This document shows positions 44,988-53,098 of a stretch of DNA of 64,000 bases, in pieces. This stretch comes from Chengkuizengella marina. GTDB lineage: Bacteria; Bacillota; Bacilli; Paenibacillales; KCTC-33759. How positions within the stretch are numbered: the first letter of the stretch is position 1; the number at the start of each line of letters is the position of its first letter. The notes under the pieces were generated by a model that had not been told where the DNA came from, did no database searches, and saw only the letters and a list, made by a program, of their open reading frames with translations. The stretch lies in the NCBI RefSeq assembly GCF_009910845.1, contig NZ_SIJB01000014.1, positions 1-64,000 of the forward strand. The letters are read 5' to 3'. The position numbers were made by a program, and so were the translations under genes.

Positions 44988-46082
44988 TCATTTCTTTTTT
45001 TGTTTTACTTTATTTTGTACAAATATTAAGAATCCTACTAATATTGAAATAGTGAACATAAACCAAAATGAATAAGGGATAAAAAATCCATATAATAATC
45101 CAGCTAAAAAGGTATCGCTAGTAGGTAATTGAACGAGAATAATCATCAGAGTAAATAAAATAAGTGTGATCCACACTTTATTTTTTTGTCTTTTTATATT
45201 TATCATTTCAGGGATGATATACATAAATAAGGAAATCCGAATAAAGGCACCTGCTAACCATTGATAAATAGACAAAAAATCAACATGTTCCACAAATCGC
45301 CCCAGTGTCACCATTCTCCATTGTTCAAATGCAGGGGCTCTCATTTTTTCTGCTTCTTCTGGACCAAAAATCGTAATCGCTCCAATCAGAGGTCCAAGTG
45401 TAAGTATGACCAATGATAACCCCGTTAATATCACAGGGAACAGTTTGATTTTTGAATGTACTTTATGCTGTAAAAATATGATGATAAACAATTCAATTAG
45501 TCCTGATCCTGATATCATCATGCCGATGAAAACAGGTTCCAAACCATGTTCTAAAATAGGGGTTAATAATGAATAATCTTTATATTGTGTATTTGAAAAG
45601 GAAACAAAAAAGCCTAAAGCGATCACAATGGGTAACAAAATGATATTCATATTTGTAATTGTTCTTAAACTAGTGATGACAGTAAAAAAACATAACAGTA
45701 TAAAAGTGATCGTGAGCATAAACATGGGTGTTTCAGGCAAAAAGGTAAGGATTGTCCATCTAATTGTAGCAATTAGTGTTGTTGTAGAAAGTAAAAATAA
45801 ATGCAAGCAGATAATGAAAAATAAAAAGAATGTAATTATTTTTCCAAATTTTGATTTCATAAATTCATAAATATTTTTTTGTTGTGTACGTTTTCTAATA
45901 TAAATAATAAGGTAAATCCATATTGGATAAATTGCAATGTTCATCATAACTGAAATCCAGGCATCTCGATGAGCTGTGGACAATAAAACAGGGATGATTA
46001 AAACGTGATTAATTAAACCAACAGAGGTAATCATTAAGAACATTAATTGAGTTGACGATATTAAATCTCCATTTTTCCTCAT
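44988..46082 (-). CDS. GerB-type endospore germination permease (B subunit), operon 1
   Basis: The protein has about 364 residues and ten hydrophobic helices, from the APC-superfamily spore germination family that senses germinants. GGGGAGGGG lies before ATG 46082 (MRKNGDLISSTQ), so the upstream ATG at 46109 is not used. It is the first gene of the B-A-C receptor operon on the minus strand, divergent from the sulfur cluster at 46.2 kb. Confidence 0.9.
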   Translation of the reverse strand: MRKNGDLISSTQLMFLMITSVGLINHVLIIPVLLSTAHRDAWISVMMNIAIYPIWIYLIIYIRKRTQQKNIYEFMKSKFGKIITFFLFFIICLHLFLLSTTTLIATIRWTILTFLPETPMFMLTITFILLCFFTVITSLRTITNMNIILLPIVIALGFFVSFSNTQYKDYSLLTPILEHGLEPVFIGMMISGSGLIELFIIIFLQHKVHSKIKLFPVILTGLSLVILTLGPLIGAITIFGPEEAEKMRAPAFEQWRMVTLGRFVEHVDFLSIYQWLAGAFIRISLFMYIIPEMINIKRQKNKVWITLILFTLMIILVQLPTSDTFLAGLLYGFFIPYSFWFMFTISILVGFLIFVQNKVKQKKK

Positions 46083-46225
46083 TGATTCACCCCTCCCCAT
46101 TAAATTCAACCTATTAGGTTTAATAAAAGAAGTATTTATAAACAGATATTTATTAGTATGGGTGGTTTTTTATGGAAAAATTCAAATTGCTGTTGACGAA
46201 ATTAAAAATTTATTTTAAACTATAA

Positions 46226-46241
46226 ATACCCATAGGGGTAT
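46226..46241 (+). promoter_or_regulatory. CsoR/CstR-type operator 1
   Basis: ATACCCATAGGGGTAT is an inverted repeat (ATACCC-ATAG-GGGTAT) of the type bound by CsoR-family repressors. It lies 29 bp upstream of the first DsrE gene, at the head of the sulfur cluster that ends in a CsoR-family gene. A near-identical site is at 47107. Confidence 0.75.
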
Positions 46242-46270
46242 ATGTATTTAAAGGGAGGTGAAATAACTGA

Positions 46271-46741
46271 ATGAAAAAAACAACGATTGTATTATTCAGT
46301 GGTGATTACGATAAAGCGATGGCTGCTTATATTATTGCAAATGGAGCAGCTGCTTATGATCATGAGGTTACCATTTTTCATACATTCTGGGGATTAAATG
46401 CTTTACGTAAAGAGGAAAATGTTCTAACCAAAAAAGGGTTCCTTGAAAAAATGTTTGGAAGCTTAATGCCACGTAGTGTAAAGAAGATGGGATTATCAAA
46501 AATGAATTTTGCTGGGATGGGACCTAAAATGATTAAACATGTGATGAAAAAGCACAATGCTTTACCTCCTGAACAACTAATACAAATGGCTCAAGAGCAA
46601 GGTGTTAAGCTGGTAGCATGCACGATGACAATGGATTTACTGGGTTTACAAAAAGAAGAGTTGTTAGAAGGAATTGAATATGGAGGGGTAGCTGCATATT
46701 TAGCAGATGCAGAAAATGGGAACGTTAATTTATTTATTTAA
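46271..46741 (+). CDS. DsrE/DsrF-like sulfur relay protein, 1
   Basis: This 156-residue protein belongs to the DsrE/DsrF/DrsH-like family (NADH dehydrogenase-like FAD variants excluded). It has IVLFSGDYDKAMAAYIIANG at the start and VKLVACTMTMDLLG with the conserved, probably persulfide-carrying, Cys near residue 118. It probably handles low-molecular-weight or protein persulfides with TusA and rhodanese partners nearby. It is first in the cluster, under operator 1. A second, shorter DsrE protein is encoded at 48.0 kb. Confidence 0.88.
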   Translation: MKKTTIVLFSGDYDKAMAAYIIANGAAAYDHEVTIFHTFWGLNALRKEENVLTKKGFLEKMFGSLMPRSVKKMGLSKMNFAGMGPKMIKHVMKKHNALPPEQLIQMAQEQGVKLVACTMTMDLLGLQKEELLEGIEYGGVAAYLADAENGNVNLFI

Positions 46742-46791
46742 TAGTTAATGAAAGATTAAAGAATGAAATATGTAAGGAAAAGGAGGGTCAT

Positions 46792-47103
46792 ATGTTGGAC
46801 ATCATTACACCAGAAGAATTAAAACAACTTCTTAATGAGAAGAAGCAAATTCATATGATAGATGTTCGTGAAGTTGATGAGGTCAAGGAGGGAATGATTG
46901 CTGGAGCTACACATATTCCATTAGGTTTGTTAGAATTTCGTCTTCATGAGTTGAATAGATCTAGAGAATATATTATGGTTTGTCGTTCAGGCAATCGCAG
47001 TGGTATTGCTGCACAATTTCTTGAAAGTCAAGGTTTCAAGGTGAAAAATATGATAGGTGGCATGTTGGAATGGACAGGGAAAGTCCAAAAAAATTTGCGC
47101 TAA
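46792..47103 (+). CDS. Single-domain rhodanese (sulfurtransferase)
   Basis: The protein is 103 residues, one rhodanese domain. The active loop is VCRSGNRS with the persulfide-forming Cys at about residue 64; the CH2 motif equivalent and DVREVDEVKEG are typical. AAGGAGGG precedes the ATG. It probably moves sulfane sulfur between the DsrE/TusA partners and acceptors. Confidence 0.92.
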   Translation: MLDIITPEELKQLLNEKKQIHMIDVREVDEVKEGMIAGATHIPLGLLEFRLHELNRSREYIMVCRSGNRSGIAAQFLESQGFKVKNMIGGMLEWTGKVQKNLR

Positions 47104-47106
47104 ATA

Positions 47107-47122
47107 ATACCCTATGGGGTAT
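47107..47122 (+). promoter_or_regulatory. CsoR/CstR-type operator 2
   Basis: ATACCCTATGGGGTAT has the same arms (ATACCC and GGGTAT) and length as operator 1. It lies just after the rhodanese stop codon and 50 bp before the TusA-rhodanese gene, so an internal regulated promoter is likely. Confidence 0.75.
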
Positions 47123-47171
47123 ATGAGGATATTGAAAGAAATAAAGGACGATGAATAGGGAGGTTTTATCA

Positions 47172-47744
47172 TTGACAAATATTCAAACAGATAAGGTATT
47201 AGATGCAAAAGGATTAGCGTGTCCAATGCCAATTGTAAAGACCAAAAAAACAATGAATGAATTGGAACCTGGTCAAGTGTTGGAAATTCAAGCAACGGAT
47301 AAGGGATCAACCGCTGATCTAAAAGCTTGGTGTGATAATATTGGCCATCAATACATTGGAACAATCGAGAAGGGAGAAATTATTCATCATTTTGTTAGAA
47401 AAGGCGGAGAAGAGATAGAGGAAATAAAATATCCTCATCTAATTGAAAACGAAGAATTAGCTAGAAAACTGGAGAGTAACGAACAAACGATAATTCTTGA
47501 TGTAAGAGAGCCTTCAGAATTTGCATTTCATCATATTCCTGGCTCTATCTCTATTCCTTTTGGAGAGCTTGAGCAGCGAATGGATGATTTAAATAAAGAA
47601 ACTGAGATGTATGTCATTTGTAGAACAGGCAATCGAAGTGACTTAGCAGCACAAAAATTAACACAGTTAGGGTTTAAAAAAGTCTTTAATGTTGTTCCAG
47701 GAATGTCCGAATGGAAAGGGATAACAGAGAAGTTAATTGACTAA
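47172..47744 (+). CDS. TusA-rhodanese fusion protein
   Basis: The protein has about 190 residues. An N-terminal TusA domain (LDAKGLACPMPIVKTKK with the CPxP Cys) is fused to a C-terminal rhodanese domain (ICRTGNRSD with the active Cys). It corresponds to part of the S. aureus CstA architecture, which adds a DsrE-type domain. Start choice: the ATG at 47151 precedes the AGGGAGG at 47157-47163, and TTG 47172 is 8 bp from it, so TTG is the start. It should pass persulfide sulfur within one chain. Confidence 0.9.
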   Translation: MTNIQTDKVLDAKGLACPMPIVKTKKTMNELEPGQVLEIQATDKGSTADLKAWCDNIGHQYIGTIEKGEIIHHFVRKGGEEIEEIKYPHLIENEELARKLESNEQTIILDVREPSEFAFHHIPGSISIPFGELEQRMDDLNKETEMYVICRTGNRSDLAAQKLTQLGFKKVFNVVPGMSEWKGITEKLID

Positions 47745-47760
47745 TTTGGAGGTGTTATAA

Positions 47761-47997
47761 ATGAAAAATCAAATTACAGTTTATACGACAAACACATGTC
47801 CTTATTGTTTAATGTTGAAAAACTTTTTGAATGAACAAGGGCTGCCTTTTGAAGAGATCAATTTACAAAATGACGCTGGTGCAGCACAAAAGCTGATTAA
47901 AACTACAGGCCAATTAGGTGTGCCTCAAGCAGAGGTCAATGGAGAATGGGTATTAGGATTTGATCGTAATAAGATACTGGAGTTAATTCATAAATAA
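47761..47997 (+). CDS. Glutaredoxin-like protein
   Basis: The protein is 78 residues with a thioredoxin fold. A CPYC redox motif sits near residue 13, with GVPQAEVNG carrying the cis-Pro region and a C-terminal GFDRNKILEL. GGAGG lies upstream. In this cluster it probably reduces persulfides or disulfides on the sulfur carriers, since Bacillales use bacillithiol rather than glutathione. Confidence 0.88.
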   Translation: MKNQITVYTTNTCPYCLMLKNFLNEQGLPFEEINLQNDAGAAQKLIKTTGQLGVPQAEVNGEWVLGFDRNKILELIHK

Positions 47998-48046
47998 ACA
48001 ACGGTGTCATTTAGCAAGTTAAAAATTTTTAGGAGGATGAATAATC

Positions 48047-48442
48047 ATGTCAAATAAAGTGGCAATCATCGCATCTAATGGTAGTTTATTTGATGCATAT
48101 AAAGTGTTTAATATAGCAACAGCATCCGCAGCAACGGACGCAGAAGTAGGTATATTCTTTACTTTTGAGGGTTTGAATCTAATTCATAAAGAAGGGAATC
48201 AGCATCTTCCTTTACCAGAGGGAAAAGAACATTTTCAGGAAGGTTTTAAAGCAGCTCAAGTCCCATCTATTGATGAGCTTATTGTCATGGCAAAAGATTT
48301 AGGTGTGAAATTTATTGCTTGTCAAATGACGATGGATGTTATGAATGTAAAAAAAGAAGATTTAATTTATGGGATTGATGTAGGAGGGGCAGTGACCTTT
48401 CTTGATTTTGCTAAAGATGCAAATGTAAATTTAACATTCTAA
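48047..48442 (+). CDS. DsrE-family sulfur relay protein, 2
   Basis: The protein is 131 residues, paralogous to the first gene of the cluster: KVAIIASNGSLFDAYKVFNIA at the start (given here in part) and KFIACQMTMDVMNV with the conserved Cys near residue 91. AGGAGGATG lies upstream. It lacks the roughly 30-residue basic insertion present in the first DsrE protein. The two may form different hetero-oligomers. Confidence 0.88.
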   Translation: MSNKVAIIASNGSLFDAYKVFNIATASAATDAEVGIFFTFEGLNLIHKEGNQHLPLPEGKEHFQEGFKAAQVPSIDELIVMAKDLGVKFIACQMTMDVMNVKKEDLIYGIDVGGAVTFLDFAKDANVNLTF

Positions 48443-48484
48443 AAAACTCGCAGTCTGCGAGTAAAAATTAAAGGAGTGAAAGAA

Positions 48485-49618
48485 ATGAGTGTAACAGTGA
48501 AAACAGCTCAGCAAATTTTTGACCAAGTGTTAAATAAAGAAGAATTGTTTATTTTAGATGTACGTAATAAAGATGACTTTAAAGATTGGAAAATTGAAGG
48601 AAAACAAATCGATCATTTTAATATTCCTTATTTTGAACTGATTGATGGGGTAGAAGAGATTATGGATAAAATTCCATCTGATAAAGAAATTATAGTTGTA
48701 TGTGCTAAAGAAGGTTCATCCAAAATGGTGGCTGAGATGTTAAGTGAACAAGGATTAACAGCTTCTTATCTAAAGGGCGGCATGAAATCATGGAGTGAGT
48801 ATCTTTATAAAACAGAAGTATATTCAGATGACAAGATGAAAGTTTACCAATTTGTAAGAGTAGGTAAAGGATGTTTATCCTATATGATTGTCTCTGGGGA
48901 AGAAGCATTAATCGTTGATCCTTCAAGATTTACTGATATTTATAAAAAGGCTGCAAAGGATGAAGGTGTGAATATAACACATATTGTAGATTCCCATCTT
49001 CATGCGGATCATATTTCTGGTGGTCGTATACTAGCTGAAGAAACAGGAGCTAACTATTATTTAATGAAAAGTGAAGGGGCAATTTTTGATTTCAAAGCGC
49101 TAGAAAATTATAACAAAATTGACTTTGAGCATGTTTCATTAGAAGTGATTGCTGTAAAAACTCCAGGACATACTCCAGGTAGTGTTTCATTCTTTGTAAA
49201 TGAAAAAGTATTATTCTCAGGAGATACCATCTTTGTAAGTGGTTTAGGTAGACCAGATTTAGGTGGAAAGGTTAGAGAATGGGCTAAAGATTTATATGAT
49301 ACGGTTTATAACAAAGTTTCCCTGATCACAGATGATGTGATTGTGCTTCCTGCACATTATGCTGATTTTGAAGAAGAAGTAAATGTAGCTGGATATATAG
49401 GTGAGATATTAGGTGAAATTCGTAAACAAAATGAAATGATGTCCAATCAGAGTGAGTCAGATTTCGTTGAACATGTAGCACAATCTGCAAGCTCAGAAAC
49501 ACCTCCAAACTTCGAAGAGATTATCGCAATAAATAGAGGGGTAGAAGAAGCAGAAGAAGAAAAGCAGCAAGAGTTAGAAATTGGTCCAAATCGTTGTGCA
49601 GTTCACCATACTAATTAA
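48485..49618 (+). CDS. Rhodanese-persulfide dioxygenase fusion (CstB-like)
   Basis: The protein has about 377 residues. An N-terminal rhodanese domain has its active Cys in VVCAKEGSS (about residue 80). A metallo-beta-lactamase domain of the ETHE1/persulfide dioxygenase type follows, with SHLHADHISGG metal motif, TPGHTPGSVSF, SGDTIFVSGLGRPDLGG and LPAHYAD. It should oxidise persulfides to sulfite or thiosulfate. In S. aureus CstB the rhodanese parts follow the dioxygenase, so the order here is reversed. GTG 48476 precedes the Shine-Dalgarno spacing, so ATG 48485 is used. An acidic Glu-rich tail ends the protein. Confidence 0.9.
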   Translation: MSVTVKTAQQIFDQVLNKEELFILDVRNKDDFKDWKIEGKQIDHFNIPYFELIDGVEEIMDKIPSDKEIIVVCAKEGSSKMVAEMLSEQGLTASYLKGGMKSWSEYLYKTEVYSDDKMKVYQFVRVGKGCLSYMIVSGEEALIVDPSRFTDIYKKAAKDEGVNITHIVDSHLHADHISGGRILAEETGANYYLMKSEGAIFDFKALENYNKIDFEHVSLEVIAVKTPGHTPGSVSFFVNEKVLFSGDTIFVSGLGRPDLGGKVREWAKDLYDTVYNKVSLITDDVIVLPAHYADFEEEVNVAGYIGEILGEIRKQNEMMSNQSESDFVEHVAQSASSETPPNFEEIIAINRGVEEAEEEKQQELEIGPNRCAVHHTN

Positions 49619-49639
49619 AAAATAAGGAGAGATAAGAAC

Positions 49640-49867
49640 ATGAATGCAACAAAAATATTAGACGCTAAAGGTTTAGCGTGTCCAATGCCGATCGTAAAAA
49701 CAAAAAAAATGATAGAGGAGTTACAATCAGGTGATATTTTAGAAATACATGCTACAGACAAAGGGGCTAAAAATGATTTGGCCGCTTGGGTAAAATCAAC
49801 GGGTCATGAGTTATTAGAATCCTCAGAAGATAACGGGTTGTTTAAATTTTGGATAAAAAAAGGCTAA
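49640..49867 (+). CDS. tusA: TusA-family sulfur carrier protein
   Basis: The protein is 75 residues, a stand-alone TusA with LDAKGLACPMPIVKTKK and the CPxP Cys near residue 15. It closely resembles the N-terminal half of the TusA-rhodanese fusion upstream. AAGGAGAG precedes the ATG. It is a probable carrier between the DsrE, rhodanese and dioxygenase partners. Confidence 0.92.
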   Translation: MNATKILDAKGLACPMPIVKTKKMIEELQSGDILEIHATDKGAKNDLAAWVKSTGHELLESSEDNGLFKFWIKKG

Positions 49868-49909
49868 TTGAAATAGTGAGAGAAGAATGAGAAGAAGGGA
49901 GGGAAAAAC

Positions 49910-51568
49910 GTGTTAAAAAAAATTATCCCAGCAATTGATTGGATTCAAAATTACAATAAACATGATCTTAAAGGAGATATGTCGGCTGGTGTAATTGTTG
50001 CTATTATGTTAATACCACAGGCTATGGCTTATGCCATGATTGCAGGTTTGCCTCCAGTCATTGGTTTATACGCATCTACAATCCCACTTTTTATTTATGC
50101 GATTCTGGGATCTTCCAAACATTTAGCAGTAGGTCCAGTTGCTATGGTTTCGCTTCTTGTTTTATCGGGTGTATCTGCTTTAGCTGAACCAGGTTCTGAA
50201 GAATATTTATCCTATGTCTTTTTACTGATGTTTATGATAGGGATCATTCAGTTTAGCATGGGAATATTTAAATTAGGTTTTATCGTTAATTTTTTATCCC
50301 ATGCAGTAGTAAGTGGGTTTACATCCGCTGCGGCTTTAATTATTGGTTTAAGTCAGTTAAAAAATTTATTAGGCATCAATTTGGATACAGGTGAAACGAT
50401 ATTTCATACTTTGTTTGAAGCGGCTCAGAGAATCAGTGAAATCAATATAATTACCTTTTTAATTGGTATTGGCAGCATTCTCACTTTGCTTTTTTTCAAG
50501 AAAAAACTACCGCGATTTCCTGCTCCATTAGTGGTTGTTTTGGTAAGTACGTTATTGGTATATTTTCTGAATTTAAAAGATTATGGTGTGAAAATTGTTG
50601 GGGAGGTTCCAATAGGGATTCCGAGTTTTTCACTTCCTGCCTTTAATATAGATTCGATTGTAGCATTACTACCCATTGCTTTAACGATTTCTTTTGTAGG
50701 TTTTATGGAATCTATTGCTGTTGCTAAAGCGATTGCTGCAAAAGAAAAATATAAAATTAATTCCAATCAGGAGTTAAACGGGTTGGGTTTAGCAAACATC
50801 ATCGGTTCCTTTTTCTCAGCTTATCCTGTGACAGGTGGTTTTTCAAGATCTGCCGTTAACTATCAAGCAGGAGCTAAAACAGGATTAGCCTCTATCATTA
50901 CAGCTATACTCATCATTGTTACTTTATTATTTTTAACACCGTTGTTTTATTATTTACCAAATGCCGTTTTAGCAGCCATCATCATGGTAGCTGTATTTGG
51001 TTTAATTGATATACAGGAAGCAAAACATTTATTTAAGGTGAAAAAGATGGATGGGTTAACGCTCCTCATTACTTTTATTTTTACATTAATGTTAGGAATA
51101 GAAGAAGGAATACTAATTGGAGTAGCTTTTTCTTTACTTGTCTTCATTTGGAGAAGTGCTTATCCACACATTGCTGAACTAGGATATATTGAGAAAACAA
51201 AAGTATTTAGAAATATTAAACGTTACCCTGAAGCGAAAACCTATAAAGATACTTTAATTTTTAGAATTGATGCTTCTATTTATTTTGCAAATGTGGGGTT
51301 TATTGAAAAAAAATTTAGTGATGAAATGTCTAAAAAACCAAATATAAATCGAATTATTCTCGATTTTAGTGCTGTAAATGATATCGATGCAGTTTCAATT
51401 GATGAGTTAGAAAAAATCATGGACAATTATACAAGCGCCGGTATTCAATTTCTCATTATTGGGATGAAAGGACCGATTAAAGATCTAGTTCAAAAAGCAG
51501 GTTGGAATGAAAAATATGGACAAAATATTAAACATCCATCATTGCAACATGTTTTACAAATGAAGTGA
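49910..51568 (+). CDS. SulP-family anion transporter with STAS domain
   Basis: The protein has 552 residues: ten or more transmembrane helices (SLC26/SulP core with PQAMAYAMIAGLPPVIGLYAS) and a cytoplasmic STAS domain from about residue 440. It starts at a GTG with GAAGGGAGG upstream. SulP proteins move sulfate or bicarbonate. The carbonic anhydrase gene next to it favours bicarbonate, while the sulfur cluster favours export of sulfite or sulfate, the products of persulfide oxidation. The sequence alone does not decide. Confidence 0.92.
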   Translation: MLKKIIPAIDWIQNYNKHDLKGDMSAGVIVAIMLIPQAMAYAMIAGLPPVIGLYASTIPLFIYAILGSSKHLAVGPVAMVSLLVLSGVSALAEPGSEEYLSYVFLLMFMIGIIQFSMGIFKLGFIVNFLSHAVVSGFTSAAALIIGLSQLKNLLGINLDTGETIFHTLFEAAQRISEINIITFLIGIGSILTLLFFKKKLPRFPAPLVVVLVSTLLVYFLNLKDYGVKIVGEVPIGIPSFSLPAFNIDSIVALLPIALTISFVGFMESIAVAKAIAAKEKYKINSNQELNGLGLANIIGSFFSAYPVTGGFSRSAVNYQAGAKTGLASIITAILIIVTLLFLTPLFYYLPNAVLAAIIMVAVFGLIDIQEAKHLFKVKKMDGLTLLITFIFTLMLGIEEGILIGVAFSLLVFIWRSAYPHIAELGYIEKTKVFRNIKRYPEAKTYKDTLIFRIDASIYFANVGFIEKKFSDEMSKKPNINRIILDFSAVNDIDAVSIDELEKIMDNYTSAGIQFLIIGMKGPIKDLVQKAGWNEKYGQNIKHPSLQHVLQMK

Positions 51569-51596
51569 TGAGAGATAAAAGATAGGTGAACGAAAA

Positions 51597-52175
51597 ATGA
51601 CTTTAACAGAGACTAATTTAATAAAACAAAATGAACAGTTCGTTACAGAGATATTACAGCAAGATCCAGCATATTTTCACAAATTAGTAAAAGGCCAATC
51701 TCCTGAATATTTTGTGCTGGCTTGTAGTGATTCCCGTGTTAGTCCATCTGTAACAGCAAATATGCCTTTAGGAAATATGTTTGTTCATCGCAATGTAGCA
51801 AATCAAGTTGTTGAGGGCGATCATAGTTTTTCAGCGGGGTTATATTATGCTTTAAAACATTTAAAAGTAAAAAAAATACTCATAGAAGGTCATACTCAAT
51901 GTGGAGGGATTCAAGCCGCATGTGAAATGAAACAAGAACAGAGTAATTTACAAAAAGACGATGGATTTCATTTATGGGTTTCAGAAATTCAACAAAACGT
52001 ACCAAGTAAACATCAGTGTGATGAATTAACATCATTTGAGTTGTCTAAATTAAATGTGTTAAATCAAATAGAAAATCTCAAAAAACATCCTGTTTATATA
52101 AAGTATGGATCTAATGTTGACATTATAGGGTTTGTATTTGATCTGTCTTCTGGAAAGTTACAGAAGGTGACTTAA
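51597..52175 (+). CDS. Beta-class carbonic anhydrase
   Basis: The protein has 192 residues. Zinc and catalytic motifs are complete: CSDSRVSPS (Cys ligand with the Asp-Arg dyad) and EGHTQCGGI (His and Cys ligands). It interconverts CO2 and bicarbonate. It lies 29 bp after the SulP gene, the same pairing seen in SulP-carbonic anhydrase fusions. It is the penultimate gene of the sulfur cluster. Confidence 0.93.
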   Translation: MTLTETNLIKQNEQFVTEILQQDPAYFHKLVKGQSPEYFVLACSDSRVSPSVTANMPLGNMFVHRNVANQVVEGDHSFSAGLYYALKHLKVKKILIEGHTQCGGIQAACEMKQEQSNLQKDDGFHLWVSEIQQNVPSKHQCDELTSFELSKLNVLNQIENLKKHPVYIKYGSNVDIIGFVFDLSSGKLQKVT

Positions 52176-52301
52176 TCACTTTGGAACAAGCATAACGTCA
52201 CATTCTTTGGGATTACTTTTATAAGTATATGTACTTGTTTCATTCAACTACTCATGATAGTATACCTATACATGTATGAGTGATTGAAGGGGGTTTATAG
52301 G

Positions 52302-52562
52302 ATGGAATATGGAGAAGATGTCAAAAGGAGATTAAAACGTTTAGAAGGACAAGTTCGTGGGGTATTAAATATGATGGAAGAGGACAAACCTTGCAAGGAA
52401 GTGGTTAGTCAATTATCTGCAGTAAGAAGTGCTGCAGACAAAGCGATTGCTTATATTGTAGCTATGAACTTAGAAAACTGTATTTTAGAAGAACAAGAAA
52501 AAGGAAACGACACGAGTAAACTAGTGAAAGAAGCCATTGATTTATTAGTCAAGAGCAGATAA
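52302..52562 (+). CDS. cstR: CsoR-family repressor, CstR type (persulfide sensor)
   Basis: The protein is 86 residues, DUF156/CsoR fold (VKRRLKRLEGQVRGVLNMM). It has the two conserved Cys (DKPCKEVV and ENCILEE), but the copper-binding His that precedes the second Cys in CsoR is Asn here (NLENC). This is the pattern of CstR, which senses persulfides by Cys-Cys crosslinking. TTG 52284 has no ribosome binding site; ATG 52302 follows a G-rich region. It is the likely repressor acting at the 46226 and 47107 operators. Confidence 0.85.
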   Translation: MEYGEDVKRRLKRLEGQVRGVLNMMEEDKPCKEVVSQLSAVRSAADKAIAYIVAMNLENCILEEQEKGNDTSKLVKEAIDLLVKSR

Positions 52563-52593
52563 AATCGTTTCGAATACATGGTTTGTAAATATT

Positions 52594-52627
52594 AAAACGT
52601 CGATCCATTGATTTGGTCGACGTTTTT
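52594..52627 (+). terminator. Terminator of the sulfur cluster
   Basis: AAAACGTCGA and TCGACGTTTT form a perfect 10-bp stem with a 13-nt loop and a T run. It lies between the convergent CstR and bactofilin genes and can serve both strands. Confidence 0.8.
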
Positions 52628-52641
52628 ATTACTGTATGTAA

Positions 52642-53055
52642 TTAAGCAGGTACATTTTTTTTCTTATCTTGTTTGATTTCACTTTGAATATCTGTTGTAC
52701 TTTGATCGGCAATCATCTTACTGCTGCCTTCAAATTTTCCCCCATCTTCAATAGATAAGATCGATATAGAAATATTGCCATGGACTTTACCAGTAGAGGA
52801 GATTTGCAGTTTCTTTGTTTCAACATTACCTTCAATTTTACCTACAACCGTAGTATTACGAGCAGTGATATTTGAAACGGCTACACCATTTTCTCCGATA
52901 ATGACGTCACCTTCACAATGAATATCCCCTACGATTTTACCATCAATGCGAATGCTTGCTTCCGATTTTATGTTCCCATCAAAATATGATCCTTCACCGA
53001 TTAAAGTATCTGTTTTATTTGGATCCATGTTTTTTTCTTTGTTACCTTTAAACAA
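52642..53055 (-). CDS. Bactofilin, copy 2
   Basis: The protein has about 137 residues with the bactofilin beta-helix core (DTLIGEGSYFDGNIKSEAS, then IDGKIVGDIHCEG and TGKVHGNISI) and short charged tails. It starts at a TTG (MFKGNKEK) with AGAAGGG about 11 bp upstream, matching the MFKK start of copy 1. It is preceded by an M23 peptidase gene, as is the paralogous pair at 33.6-35.1 kb. It probably forms filaments that localise the peptidase. Confidence 0.88.
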   Translation of the reverse strand: MFKGNKEKNMDPNKTDTLIGEGSYFDGNIKSEASIRIDGKIVGDIHCEGDVIIGENGVAVSNITARNTTVVGKIEGNVETKKLQISSTGKVHGNISISILSIEDGGKFEGSSKMIADQSTTDIQSEIKQDKKKNVPA

Positions 53056-53098
53056 AATACATCATCCCTTCTAAAGATAGAAATACAGTTTTTTGTAT

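Noticed and set aside
52242..52285. Third CsoR-type operator before cstR
   Set aside because: The sequence ATACCTATACATGTAT has only weak symmetry and lacks the GGG/CCC cores of the two good operators.
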